From positions 310,001 to 374,000 of the forward strand of contig NZ_LS991951.1 of NCBI RefSeq assembly GCF_900476105.1: a stretch of DNA of 64,000 bases. Direction: 5' to 3'. Of the stretch, positions 24,635 to 37,860 are shown piece by piece (positions within the stretch are counted from its first letter, which is position 1; every line of letters starts with the position of its first letter). Under the pieces are notes generated by a model. That model was not told where the DNA came from. It saw nothing but the letters and a program-made list of their open reading frames with translations, and did not search any database. Origin of the DNA: Mycoplasmopsis edwardii. GTDB taxonomy: Bacteria > Bacillota_I > Bacilli_A > Mycoplasmatales > Metamycoplasmataceae. The position numbers were made by a program, and so were the translations under genes.

Positions 24635-24836
24635 AAATATGAGGATACTTTAAAACTTGCAGATCAATTAAACAAATTAATGAAATAAAAATTGCTCTTT
24701 TGATGTAGGGAAATTTAGAAAAAATGCGTAAATTTATAAATTTAAAAAAAGCAGAAAATAAAAATTTTTTTGCTTAAGTTTTTAGCAACTTTTTTGGAAA
24801 AAAGCGCACACCTCTATAAATAAAAAAAAGAAAAAT

Positions 24837-24865
24837 CATTTAACTCCGAAATAAGGAGTTAAATG
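24837..24865 (-). terminator. Orphan terminator-like hairpin
   Basis: Perfect arms CATTTAACTCC and GGAGTTAAATG with a seven-base loop. A T run follows only on the minus strand, yet no minus-strand gene ends here, so the gene it served has probably been lost. Confidence 0.45.
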
Positions 24866-25041
24866 TTCAAAAAATAAGTCAAAATACATGTTATTCTATA
24901 ATCACTTTAAAAAACTGGACACATGAAATAACCATTTAAATTTATTCATTTAACAAAAATTAAAAAGCAAAATATAAGCCCATCGTCCATTATTGTGCAT
25001 AGTATGTAAATAATTCTATATAATTAGAATATGGAGGGAAA

Positions 25042-27747
25042 ATGAAAAGATATGATTTTTTAAAAATTTATAAACCATTAAATGAGCTTGTTGATGATAT
25101 AGAGCTTCTTGATTCTTTAGTTAAGAATGGCTTCAGTGATGCAAAAGATATATTGAATATGGATGAATCGGAAATTCAAAGAATTTCTAAAAACAAATTA
25201 AAAGCAAAAAAATTAAAAAATATAATAAAAGAAGTATATAAAATAACCACTTTTTTGAAAACTGACCAAAAGGCGACATATAACTTAAATAATGAATACT
25301 TTCTCGATTACGACATAATTGATTTTTATAATTTGGAAACCGTTAATCATGATTTTTTAAAAAATGAAAATATAAAAACTATATCTGATATGTATACATT
25401 CTTAGATATACCTGTTTCTGTCCCTAAAATAAAAAGAGCGAATATTATCTTGAAGGAAATAGAAAAAATTAAAATATCGGAGTTAAATGATATAAAAAAT
25501 GAGCACGTATTGTTTTTAGACTTATGAAACTCTCTTTTTAAAGTATCGCCAATTATAGATAATAAGATTGAATCATTAATTGTTAAAAATAACAGCATCG
25601 AATCCATCAAGACTCAAAAAATAGAAATAATATCACTCTACATCGAATATTATTTAAAAAAATCTAATATGCTTACTAAAATTGATGAGTTTAATGAAAT
25701 CATAAAAGACTTCGAACAACTAAAAGAAGAAGTTTTCAAATTTTTATCAAACAAAATTGAATTTATAAATGAATTTATAAAATTGAAAAAACCTTCTATA
25801 AAACAAGTTGACCTCATAAATTTAGAAGATGAGGAATATAAGCGTCTATACGATATTGTATTCGGTGAAAAAGAAATTGTACCAGACGTAGGTTATTACT
25901 TAAACAAATTTAAACTAATTAATAAAAAAATGAATATTTCATTTGATGAAGAATATTTTGTATATTTAAATAATACTTATGATATTAAAAATAATGAATT
26001 AAAAGATTACTTCTATTTAAACGAAATGCAAGTATATTATATAAACTCATTTTCAATTTCCAAAACAACAAGAGCTTCGATAGATGAAGCAATAGATGAT
26101 GATTTAATACCGAATGATTGAAAAAGAAAAATTGAACAAATAATTTTTAAATCAAGGCATTATTTAGATTTACCTAACGGAAAATATATAAAAAATAATA
26201 AAAGAGATATTCTTGAGTTTATAATAACGAATTTTGCACAGGATTATATCCATATTGATGAAATACATGCACACTACCAAAGAATTGTTAATGAAAGTTC
26301 TTTAGCTGATGATGCAAAAGAAAAAACCCTAAAAGATTTGAAATTACATGATATAGAATCTATATTGCAAAGGGTGGAATGCGTTATTTTAAACCTAAAT
26401 AAAAAGTATAGATACTATTCATTAATTAAGTATAATTTCGATCATTTTTTAGAAGAGTTAAACTTAGAACAATATGAGGATTCAATATTTTCAACAAGTT
26501 TTTTCATGAAAAAATTCCCAAAACTCATGGAAGAATATGATATCAGAAATGAGTATGATCTTCACAACATTTTAAAAAAAGTTCTACAAAACAAATTTAG
26601 TAAAATTAATTTCGGGAGAATGCCTATAATTAAAATTGGTACACCCAATGAAGAAGAACAAATATTAAACTTTTTAAAAGAATTAAAGAAATGCCATCAT
26701 GACGATTTTTTTGAAAAATATAGTGAAAAATTTGGGTTTCATAAAGCATCTGCAATTTCTAACTATAGTAAATATTTAGAAAAATATTTTTCCAATGGTT
26801 ATTACTCTATTGAAAGTGGAAAAATTAATACAAATATAGATAATTTTGAATTTCAAAAATTAAAAAATGAATTGAAAAAGGATTTTTACACGAAAGAGGA
26901 ATTTTTAGAAGAAGCCAAAAATATATTAAATAAAGAAGTTTTAATTAATCAATACTTATGTAGACAAATCGAATTTAATGAATTAGATGGTTATTTATAT
27001 AGAAGTTTTGGTTGCAAAAATATTTTAGAAGTAATACAATACCACCTAAATAATTGTGAAAAATTTGAAATAAAAAGTTATTTAGAGAGCTTGGGGTTTA
27101 GTAAAGAATATTTTAAAACTAACACTTTTTATTATGCAATAGCTGAATTAAAAAGAAATTTCGAAATTATAAAGGTAGAAAATAAAAACATCTTTTCTTC
27201 TTTTAACACAATAAACAAGAATACAGGAATAAAAAAAGAAGAAATAATAGATTTTTGCGAAAAAGCAAAAGAATATACTAACAATGAATCATTAACTTAT
27301 TATGAACTTTTAGAACATGGTTTTCAACACCCATTAATAAAATACAATATGAGTGACACTTTTTATAAGTATCTTATAGATTGAAACAATTCCTTTGGCA
27401 AAAATATAGATCTAAAAAAGGGCGAAATAAAAACTAATGAAACTGACAAAGAAAGTACTATCGAAATTGAAGAAAAGGAGCAAAACAACGAAGTCACAAA
27501 GAATGCAAGCAATTCAAGAGAAGTACTAATATTATTAAATTTCTTAACCTCATGATTTATCGAAAATGAAGAAGACCCAATATCTATAGATGTATTAAAG
27601 AGAAATATTCAAGAACAGTTTAATATTGAAATTAATGAAAAATATATTATTGAGTTACTATCTGTTGTCCCATTCTACTACCATAATAAATTAGGATTAA
27701 TTTTTAAAGATAAAAATACTTATTTAAAAATAATTAGTGAGTATTAA
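25042..27747 (+). CDS. Large protein of unknown function, probably nucleic-acid binding
   Basis: A 901-residue soluble protein starting at 25042 behind TATGGAGGG. No signal peptide or membrane helix. The first 70 residues (LLDSLVKNGFSDAKDILNMD, then KLKAKKLKNIIKEV) have the spacing of a helix-hairpin-helix like the RNA polymerase alpha C-terminal domain. The middle (about 340-460) is rich in Tyr and Lys (RASIDEAIDDDLIPNDWKRK), of a type I recall in Firmicutes proteins annotated as sigma-factor-like helix-turn-helix proteins. Several segments, including the last 90 residues (SREVLILLNFLTSWFIENEE onwards), look like winged helices. It stands alone between an AT-rich relic region and a giant protease gene, with its own hairpin terminator. 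I do not recognise a defined family; a regulatory or defence role is only a guess. Confidence 0.75.
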
Positions 27748-27785
27748 TTTTAAAAAACAATTTTGAATAAAAAAGTATTAATCAG

Positions 27786-27823
27786 AAAAGCCATATGCAT
27801 GTTTAACTTGCATATGACTTTTA
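27786..27823 (+). terminator. Palindromic hairpin, family member 1
   Basis: CATATGCATGTTTAACTTGCATATG with AAAAGC and CTTTT ends forms a strong stem-loop 39 bases after the stop of the 901-residue gene. Near-identical hairpins occur at 56233, 60040 and 63438. Confidence 0.65.
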
Positions 27824-27943
27824 TAATTAATGAAAAAATGTTTTCAAATCCTGGTTATGAACAAAAATAACTCTAATTAAAAGCTAGAACTATATTTTAG
27901 CAATTTTTAGTGGTAAAATTAATATTATAAGAAGGAAGTTAAA

Positions 27944-30900
27944 ATGAAGAATATTAAAAAAATAACATTTTTAGCCACTTTATCTTCACTTTGTTTTATT
28001 AATGTTGCTTGCGCACCGAACCATAAAACAACAATAAGTAAAGAAGCTAAGGTAACTAAAATTGATTACAATTTTGATGATGAATCAAAAACTCAAATTA
28101 TATTAACAATAGAAAATATTAGCATCTTTAAAAATTTAAATGATGTCCAATTAGAAGTTTCTAATATTGAAGGTATAAAGGCGATTTCAAACGGCATTTT
28201 CATTAGTAAGAATAAAATTTTATTTAATTTTAATGATTTAGTAAATAATGTTGAATATCAGATTCAATCATTGACAATTAATAATAATGCTATATATTTC
28301 TCCAATAAGGTTTCAAATAAAAGTTTTATTACTAAATCAAAAAAAGACAAAAAGCTGGATTCTAACGCTTTAAATATATCTAAAATTTCTATAAGTAATA
28401 TTACAAGTAATTCAGCGACAATAAGTCTTAATGTTACAAATTGAGATTCTAAAAATATAATTTATTTAGTAATTGATGACAAAAAATATGATTTATATAA
28501 TTTGAATAACAATACTATAACATTTAAATTAAGTAATTTAAAAAGCGATACTTTTTATGATAATTACAAAATTTTCGTGAATGAAGACTTAATTAATGTG
28601 GATAAAAATACTTTTAAACCTTTTAGCACTTTAAAAGATTCATTTCAAAAAGAACAAGAAACAGTAGCAGTTAACTCTATTATTTTGAACTCTTTAAGTA
28701 AAAATGCAGCAAAAATAAGGATCAATCTAAGTAAGAATGATTTCAAAAAAGTAGATATCAAGTTTAATGATATAGATAATATCGTTAAATTTAATATCGA
28801 TAATAAAAACTATATTGATATTGATTTAGTAAATTTAGTATCAAACAAAAAATATACTTTAGAAAAGCTAAAGATTGATAACCAAGAAATATTATTAACA
28901 AATGTATTTAGTTTCAATACAAATATTGATAGATATTATGTTGATGACCTTTATTTTTATAATGTAACAAAAAGTAGCGCAATTTTAAAATTTAGATTAA
29001 ATGACTCGAATAATATTGATGAAAATAATGTTTCATTTACCCTCTCAAATAACAAAGAATATAAGGGTCTAATTAAAGAAAATAACTATTTTCTTTTTCA
29101 CATTAAAAATCTAGAAAAAAATACAACATTCTCTATTTTAAATATTAAGTTTGGCGACAAAAATATAGAAATTTCTAAGGAATATAAAAAAGAATTTACA
29201 ACTAAAAATAGTGACCTATCAGATGATGAGCCTATCAATAATTCTGGTGGAAGGTATGATTCAAGAATTAATGAAACATCTAACTTTATAGAATTTATTA
29301 ACGAAGATAGAAATATTGAAATCTCTGAAAATTTTAGCGATACTTTTATAAAGTCAAAAAGTGAATGACAAGGGTATTTTAACTTTATAGATAAACCAAA
29401 AGTTGAGCATTATAATGAAGATTTCGAGAAAACCAACCAAGATAATAGCTCTGAAAAGTATGCTAGAATCATTGATGTAAATATAAAAAATAATCTAATT
29501 GAATATGATATAGAAATTAATGATGAAGAAAGTTCGAGTTATAGTTTAAGAATAGAGAAAAACACAAATAATACTAAAAATGAGGAAATAATAAATTCAC
29601 AAAGTTTAGGGAATTCAAAATATCGATTTATTGTTAATGATTTAACTTCCAATGTTTTGGTAAGTCCAATTGAAGTAATGAATGACGAAAACACAAAACT
29701 TAGTATAACAAACTTAACAACTACACCTTATAAAGTGTACGATGTTGACACTGATTCAAATGGTTTCATTTTTGAACCAACTTATAATTGAGAGTTATAT
29801 AGTTCTAATAGTAATTACTACTCAATAGCTTTTAATGTTTTATTAAAAGATGAAAATATAAATTGGCCAACAAGGTTTGAATTAGAATACTTCGATAATA
29901 ATTTCAATATTCATAGCCAACCGTTTACACTTCATGGAAGTAGTAGAGAAAATAGAAGAAAAATAGAATTCTATGGCCTTCCTAAAACAAATGTTAACAA
30001 GGTTTTGGGTATTAGCTTTACTAAAAATGGCAAAAAATATATTATTACAGGAATAAATCAAATTAACAAGCCTTCAGAAGATCTTAGAGATAATAATAGC
30101 AATAGTTTAGTTGTAATTAATTCAATTACTAAGAACGACAACTTTGTGACCGTTAATTTAGTTAAAAGCTTACCACTAAATATTTCTCATATAGATTTCA
30201 AAATAAAAAGCTTAAACCCTTTCGAGCCTTATTCAAAAATAATGGCAGCTAATATAAGTAGTGATAGATTAAGTGCTAATATTCCTATAGATTTGTTGCC
30301 TAAAAATATTAATAATTTTATTATTGTTGGAAGTAAAGTAAACAATAAAATTGAAAAATTCGGATTTCAAAATAGATTTAAATTTAGTATTAATAATTTA
30401 GAATCCAAAAATATAAGGTTAGAAAAGATTGATTTTATTAAAAATGAACACAACAAGAGGTTATTCGCTTCTGCAAGATTCAATTTTGAACAAGAAGATT
30501 TTGTGTTCTTTAAAAATAAATGATTCCAATTTACTTTTGAGCCAGAAGTCGATGAAAGCACAAAACAATATTATGGATTTAATTTTGTTACGGAATATAA
30601 AATTTACGTTCCATTTGAAAAAATTTGAAAATTTGGATTAAATGGTTTCTATGAAAATGTTCAATATAAATTAAAATCAGTAAAAGTGGTTGATCCATAC
30701 ACATTAAATTCTTATTTTGATAATATAAGTATTTCGAGCACAATTAATAACTCATTTGTTTATAAATTTAATTATAACGAGAATGAAAATAAATTAATTA
30801 GCTCAGAGATTGAAGGATCTATTGATTACGAAGATAATTCAGAATTTATAAGCAGAAGAAAGGATCTTACTTTTGATGATTTAATAAATTATTGATTATC

Positions 30901-32812
30901 TTCTAGTGAGAAAAATAAAATACCTTATTCCCTTCGAAACCATTATGCACTTATGGAATATGAAAAATTTTACTTTTACAAAAAAGTATTAACAAGTGGA
31001 TTAAAAGAAAAGAAAAAATTTATTATGGTAGATGACAATGGCAAACATATAAACTACAGATTCTTAGCGCCTAGAGAAATTATAGATAAAACATTTTTTA
31101 ATTTTAATACAGAAAGAACAGAGGCTACATTAATAAAAGATCTTTCTGAATATAAAAACCTTGAAAATCATGATGAATCATTTTTTGTTCTTAGATTAGA
31201 ATTAGATACTAAGAAAAGAATTCTTTCAGAACTCAGTTCAATAATACAAACTGAGTCAAGAAATGCTAAAGCATTTGTTCAAATAGCTATTCCATATAAG
31301 TTATTAAAAGAACAAGGTGAAATAGATAGTGCCACTTTCACATTTTTCCAAGCAAGGGGAAACAGAAAGATTCATGAGGTTTTAGAAAAGGAAATTGCTG
31401 ATAAGTTTAAGTTCAATATTAAGTTAGATAAAAATAATAAAATGTCAATAAGGATACTATCTAAGGATAATAAAACTAGGCTTTTTGATTATCTACCAGA
31501 TCATTATTTCTCATTAGAGAATTCTGCATTTATTGGTAATTCAACCTTTTTTGTTCACTGGATTCATAAAAAAGAGTCTCAAGATATCACTTTTGAAGGA
31601 AAACCTTTGGAAAATAATTTATCAATTGACACAGATAAGTTATATATAGATAGTGAATCTAATACTGATAGATCATTATTTGATAAATATATTAATTTTT
31701 CTAAAAAAGATGGAACTAGAAGGCTATTTAAACAAGACTCAGCTCCTACAATAAATGACATAAGAAAAAGAACATTTACATTTGGAGAATACTATGGAAC
31801 TTGAAGTGTTCTTGGGAAAGTTAAGCCAAGTGATGAAAGTGATCATAGATTTTATGTAATTACAAATCAACATGTTTGAGTAGATTTAAATCGTGGTGAT
31901 ATAAGTGCGGATGGTGATTTAACAAAATATATTAATGATGCTTCATTATTAGTGCCCATACTAGTTGATAAACCAAGTAACAACGACACTAGCGTTATAA
32001 ACCCAATATATACCTCAGAAAATAAATGAAGAGCCAAAGATATCAGGTTTTCATTAGAACTTATAACTGACTTTAATACTGAAACGAGCTTTCCTAGTCC
32101 TAAAGACGTCAAAGATGGTTATGGTAATACGCTTGATCCTAAATTTGAAGTAGAAGGAAGAGCTGATATGGCTATTGCTATATTGGATTTAAGTTTCTTT
32201 TACAATAATTTTAAATCGAAGGACGAAAATAGTTGAAGTTATAATGGAAATGAATTGACAGAATACGAAAAAAGTGTAGTTAAATTCTTTTTAGGTTGAG
32301 AAAAGTTATCTATGGTCAAAGCAAGCAGAATGGTATTGCACTTAAATGAATCTGTTAATCTAAACTGATATTATGGTGCTTATCCATATAATGCTTCATT
32401 TAATAAAGATAGTAGCAATGCAGATATAAAAAGATATAGAGAATATTTATTAGGTAACATACCTTCTTCTATAGGTCGTGTATCTTACTTAGGTAGCACT
32501 GTAAATAATCTTGCTATTTCATATAGTACAGAATTTGTTGATTTAGGAACAGGAGCATCTGGAACAAGTATTTATGATTCACAAGGTAATATTGTTGGAT
32601 TGCACGTCCAAGGAGGGAACGCTGGAGCAAATCAACCAGGTTTTGGAAGCTTTTTCGTTGTCGATGGACATAAAATATCATTTATCGGAAGAGGTGATAC
32701 ACCACAAAACCAAGGTTCATTTTATGAGAGAATGAGACTATTGTCATATCTATATCCAGAAAAATATGACCCAATAAATTTCGCTGAAGTAAAGAAAAAT
32801 TATTTTGATTAG
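27944..32812 (+). CDS. Giant DUF31 serine protease lipoprotein (left member of tail-to-tail pair)
   Basis: A 1622-residue surface lipoprotein starting at 27944 behind AAGAAGGAAG. The lipobox is NVAC near residue 22. The first 470 residues are tandem beta-sandwich-like repeats of about 100 residues, each pairing an SATIxLxV-type strand with an L-x-x-NxxYxxxxLxI strand; they resemble mycoplasma DUF1410 or Ig-like repeats. A long middle region is shared with the opposite gene. The DUF31 protease is at the C-terminus: His1310 in ITNQHVW, Asp1408 in GRADMAIAILD, Ser1539 in GTGASGTSI. It ends SFYERMRLLSYLYPEKY, nearly the same as its paralog. It is convergent with that paralog across a perfect hairpin. 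Substrate unknown; by family likely host immunoglobulin or another surface-captured protein. Confidence 0.87.
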
Positions 32813-32819
32813 AACTTAG

Positions 32820-32855
32820 AAAAAATATACACAATGCATTGTGTATATTTTTTAA
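32820..32855. terminator. Bidirectional terminator between the paired giant proteases
   Basis: A perfect palindrome, AATATACACAATGC and its complement, flanked by A and T runs, lies between the two convergent genes. Its right side includes the stop codon of the minus-strand gene. Confidence 0.8.
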
Positions 32856-35800
32856 TCTTCATCTATATTGTAAATTTTAGGAGTTTTTAAGAAATTGGTA
32901 TTTTCATATCTTTCGGGATATAAATAAGATAATAATCTTACCCTTTCATAGAAAGAAGCAGGGTTTTGCGGTGTTGTACCATCACCTATAAACTTATATT
33001 TATGTCCATCAACAACAAATATACCGGATACACCTTTTTCATCTTTTTTAGCACCTTTTGTTGCTTCAACTACAAACCCGGCTATTTTATTTTTTGAGTC
33101 ATATACTGTTGTTCCAGATGCTCCACCAGCTATATCCACAACATCTGTGTCAAATTGCACCAAAAGATTTTTAGATGTTGCACCTAAATAACTTACAACA
33201 CTAAATACATTATTCGTGTTACCTAGTAAGTATTCACGATAACGCTTCCCTTTACGTGAATCTTTATTATTTGATGCTAAACCTGGGTATGGTGCTGTAA
33301 ATCAATTAAGATTGTAGTATTCACTTAAATGATGATTGAAAGAGCTGATCTCAACAAATGGTAAGTTTTTTCAGTTTAAGAAGAATTTAATAATTTCTTT
33401 TTGTCTTTCATTTAACGGAATCCCATTATATGTTGCTTGATCCAAAGTTTCTAAACTAAAGTTCTTAAAAAAGAAGCTCATATCAACTTTTGCAACAATT
33501 AAATCGGCTCTACCTAGTAGTCAAGGATCTTTTCCGGTGTTTGTTTTGATAGATTCAGCATATGTATCTTTGAAATCACTTGGATGAGGATAATAAGAGT
33601 CATCATCGAAGTCTACTATTGATTCGATTTTGAATTCAACACCGTTAAGATTTCAAACATTTGAATTATCGAAATAAGGTGTGGGATTTGAATCGTTTAT
33701 GTTTTCAGGTTTTTCAGTAATAATAGGAACCTTGAATCAGGTATTATTTAAAACTTTATATTCATTACCATCTATAGAGACACCTGATTTTTTCGCAAAA
33801 ACTTTTCAAACATGAGAATTGCTAACAACATAATAGTTGTAGTCCAAATCATCATGTGGTTTTACTTTACCCATAACACTTCATGTTCCGTTAGGTACAT
33901 TTTGAAAACTAAACGAACGACTTCTGATATGTTCTGTACTTGATGTTTTATCTTCTTTATACAAACGCTTTGTGCTTTCTTGTTTATTTTTTAAAGTTAT
34001 ATTTTTTTCAAATAATTTATCGTTTCCCTTGTTTTCGTTATTGATAAAAGTTTCGTTTAAACTCGTAGAAAGATTATCTTTTAAAGGAGTTGCGCTAAAA
34101 CTTATTTCATGATTATTATTAATTGTTTTGATTCAATGTAATGTTGTTGAAACATTACCTATAAAAGTGGAATTAGCTAGCGAAAAGTAATGATCTGAAA
34201 GTTTATCAAATATTAGAACATTATCATATTTAGGTATAATTTCAAGTTTCAAGTTATTATCAGCTAAACTAACCTTAAATTGAAAACGATCTTTAATTTG
34301 TTTAGAAATAACTTCATGAATTCTAATATCTCCACGAGTTTGTAAAAATGTAAATGTTGCATCATCAATAACTTGTTTTTGTTTTATATCCTTATAACTA
34401 ATAGGTATACTTATAAATGATTTAGCAGTAGTAGAAGCGGGATCTAGTGGAGTTGTTTCAGATAACTTACGTTTATGATTATCTAGCTCTAGTCTAAAAA
34501 TAAATATAGCCTCATTCCCTATTGAGCTTAACCCATTATATTGATCGATGTTTTCTGTTATTGTAACTTTTTTATGGTTATCATCCAAAATAGGTACAGC
34601 ATTATCTAAAATTTTACGACCAGCAATCACTCTTAGATTTACTTCATTGCCTTCCTCATTAATCATTATAAAGTTTTTTCTTGGTTTAATAGAACCGGCA
34701 GCATTTTTATAAAAATGACAACGCTCATATTCAATTAATGCGTAGTGATTTTGGATAGAATATGGTATTTTAGATTTAGTTTCATTTGATAATCAAATAT
34801 TTATTAAGTCTTGTTTTTGTAAATTTAGATTTTTAGTTATTAAATCTGAATCATTAAAATTAAATTCAGTATGGACTTTATCACTTTTTATCACATAATT
34901 ATTTAAAGTGTTAGGATAGTTAAACTTATAAATAAAATCCTTTTTAAGATTACTTGAAATACTAATGTTTTCATAATAAAGATCTTGAGTAAATGGTTCA
35001 ATAACTTTAATCGATTTTAAACTATATTTGGTATTTTCATAAAAACCATTTAGTCCGAATTTTCATAAATTTTTAAATGGCACATTAATTTTATATTCCG
35101 TAACAAAATTGAATCCATAATATTCTTTTGAACTTTCATCGACTTCTGGCTCAAAAGTAAATTGAAACCATTTATCTTCAAAGAAAGCAAAATCTTCTTG
35201 TTCAAAATCAAATATTGCAGAAGCTAATAATTGTTTTTTGTTTTCATCTTTAATTATTCTAAAATCAAGTAAATTAAACTCTTTTTGACTATTATTAACC
35301 GCAAATTTATATTTTTCATTCAACCCATAGTCAATAACTTCGTTTTGTAATTTTGTAGCAACAATAATATACTTTGAAATATTTTTGGGAAGCATTTCTG
35401 TATTAAATGAACTAATTTTTTGGTTATGGTCTATATTTGCTCTGATTATTTTTGATCAAGGTTGAAATGGATTAGTACTTTTGACTAAAAAATCAACATA
35501 ATTAATTGATGATTGAATATCATTTGTATAGTTAACATTAACTATATTGTTTGTTACACTAACTGAATTAATATTAAAATTAGAAATTTTATCACCATCG
35601 TTAGCATTTGGTTTTTCTATAACATGATCAAAATTTGTTAAATCATAATATTCATTACCATTCTTTAAAACCAAATTCAAAACTTTATTGACTTTTGATC
35701 TTTCAAAATACGCCTCAACTCTTCTTGGTTCTGCTTCGCTTCTTTTATTTACATAGTTTAAATCAATATATTCGATTTTATTTTGGTTATTTATTATTCT

Positions 35801-37474
35801 TAAAGCAAATGCATTAGGTCATTCTATATTAGAAACTGATCTTCATACATCTATAGCAAAACTATATTGTGATGAAGATGCCTCTCAAAGTTTTCATTCA
35901 GTTAAATTTTGAAAAGTAAATGCTCCAGATTGCTCGTTTACTTTTTTATTTGATATAGAAAAGTTTTTATTTTTGAAATTATTTATTTCTTCATCATTTT
36001 GAAATAGTCCTATAATATTAATATTTTCACCGTTTTGGATATTTTGTATTTCAAACTCAGCAATATTATTTTTATTATTCTTTTGATCAATAAAACTTAT
36101 ATTTCTTTTTCTTTCTATTTTTAATTTTAGGTGATCATAATTGCTGTTTATTTTTATTTTAACTTTAAGTATATTGTTTGTAATTTTTAAGTCAATAATT
36201 TCACTTTGTTCTTTTCGTTCAAATTTTTCATTTGGAATATTAGACTTAGATTTTTTTATAAAATTAAAGTAATTATTAAGTTTTGGGTCGTTTTTGATAT
36301 TTTCGAAATTTTGGCTATCTTTTTCGACTACATTTAACTCATCATTGTAAAAAGTTGTGTAAGAAGAAATCGATGGTTCATTTTTTTCTATATTTTGATG
36401 ATCATTATTATGGTTATTGTTATTATTATATTCTCTTGTAACAAAATCAAATTGTTTTTGTATTGATAATTTGTTGCTATTCAATTTTATTTCAAGCACT
36501 CTATAATTTGTATTAGGTTTTAGGCTATTGATAACAAAATCTACATAATTTTGATCATAATTAATAACATTACTTGTTTGATATTTATCATCTGATAAAG
36601 TAATTTCAAGAAAATTTCTTTGACTTTTATCAAATAATTTTGAAAAGTACACACGTATTGTTACTGATGTTTCAGTATCATTAATTAATTCAAAATTATT
36701 CACAAAAATATTTTTATTATCTGAATCACTTGTTGTAGGTTTATCTTGTTCGTTGTTTTGATTTTTTAAATTTTCCGGAGTTATGAATGAAACATTGTTA
36801 GGGCTATATAGAATTTCATTATTATCTAATTTAACACTTTTTAACATATATTTAGTTTTTGGTTTTAAATTAGTTATACTATATATCGCATAATCACCCT
36901 GGTATGACACCATTTTATATTTTAAATTAGGTTCGAACTCGAATTTAATTTTGGAAATCAATGAGTCATTTTTTGAACTATAATTTATTTTTAATTTAGC
37001 ATTCGAATGATCAATATCATAGACTTCTATATTTTTTATCAATAATTCATTATCATTAGAAATTGTTTGAAAATCCGTTTTGATTCAATTAGGTATTTCG
37101 ACTTTTTCATTATTAATTGTTAGACTCTTGATAAAGTAGCGAGAATCTTGTTGTAAGTTATTAACTGTGAAAATAATTTTATTATTATTAATACCTTCTG
37201 GGTTTGAATATATATCATAAGAATCTATAAGTCCACTAACATTAATATATGACTCTTCAGCATTTGCATTAATATTATTTTTCAGTTCAATTATTATTGT
37301 CGCTTTGTTTTGTGTCACTTTAGAAAACTCAATTTTTTTAACTTCGTTTTTTTGAATTTCTGTTTCAACCTTTTTGTCATAACTGCATGATGCCAGGAAT
37401 GGTGTAGTTAAACCTAGAAAGGGAATTAAATTTATTTTTTTAAATATATTTTTCTTTACAGATCTTTTCATCAA
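32852..37474 (-). CDS. Giant DUF31 serine protease lipoprotein (right member of tail-to-tail pair)
   Basis: A 1540-residue surface lipoprotein; signal peptide with lipobox LASC near residue 28. The architecture matches the opposite gene: N-terminal beta-sandwich repeats (with a low-complexity Asn/His linker, NNNNHNNDHQN, near residue 358), a shared middle region, and a C-terminal DUF31 protease with His1221 in VSNSHVWK, Asp1324 in GRADLIVAKVD and Ser1453 in AGGASGTTV. All triad residues are intact. One block of about 170 bases (35090-35260 compared with 30440-30605) is nearly identical in DNA between the two genes, whereas their N-terminal halves have diverged strongly, which suggests duplication with local gene conversion. 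Start chosen at the first of two ATGs at 37474. Confidence 0.87.
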
Positions 37475-37860
37475 TACCCCGCTATTATAAAATAAATATA
37501 CTCTTCTTATTTTATATTTTACACCTTTATCAATAAGATGACTTGTTTTTTGTAATAGTAAATAAATTTATGTGGGAAGAATGTTTTTAATTCAATTACA
37601 TATAATTTTAATATTTTTTAAAACTAAGGTTAAAGGTGTGGTTTTTTTGTATTAATAAAATTTAATCGTAAAGTTTTTTGCAATTTTTAATAAAGTTTTA
37701 TATGATTTTTTTATTACCCATAATACAATTCTTAAAAAGACTTGTTTAATTTTAATTAACTGCTTAATATTTCTTTTATTAAGTAAAAATTAATTAGACA
37801 TAAATTTCGCTATTAAAAAATATTACAATTTTAAAAAAACACCCATTCTTTTGTTATAGA
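37475..37860. other. Intergenic stretch
   Basis: AT-rich, no coding frame or stable hairpin recognised. It must hold the promoter of the minus-strand giant protease, but no convincing box stands out. Confidence 0.5.

Larger units (their letters stand above)
23969..25041. other. Very AT-rich intergenic stretch with relics
   Basis: No full gene is visible. It holds a short exported-peptide relic (24521-24634), a perfect hairpin with a T run on the minus strand but no minus-strand gene to terminate (24837-24865), and runs of near-repeats such as TATAAATTTATTTATATA. It looks like decayed coding sequence. Confidence 0.55.
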
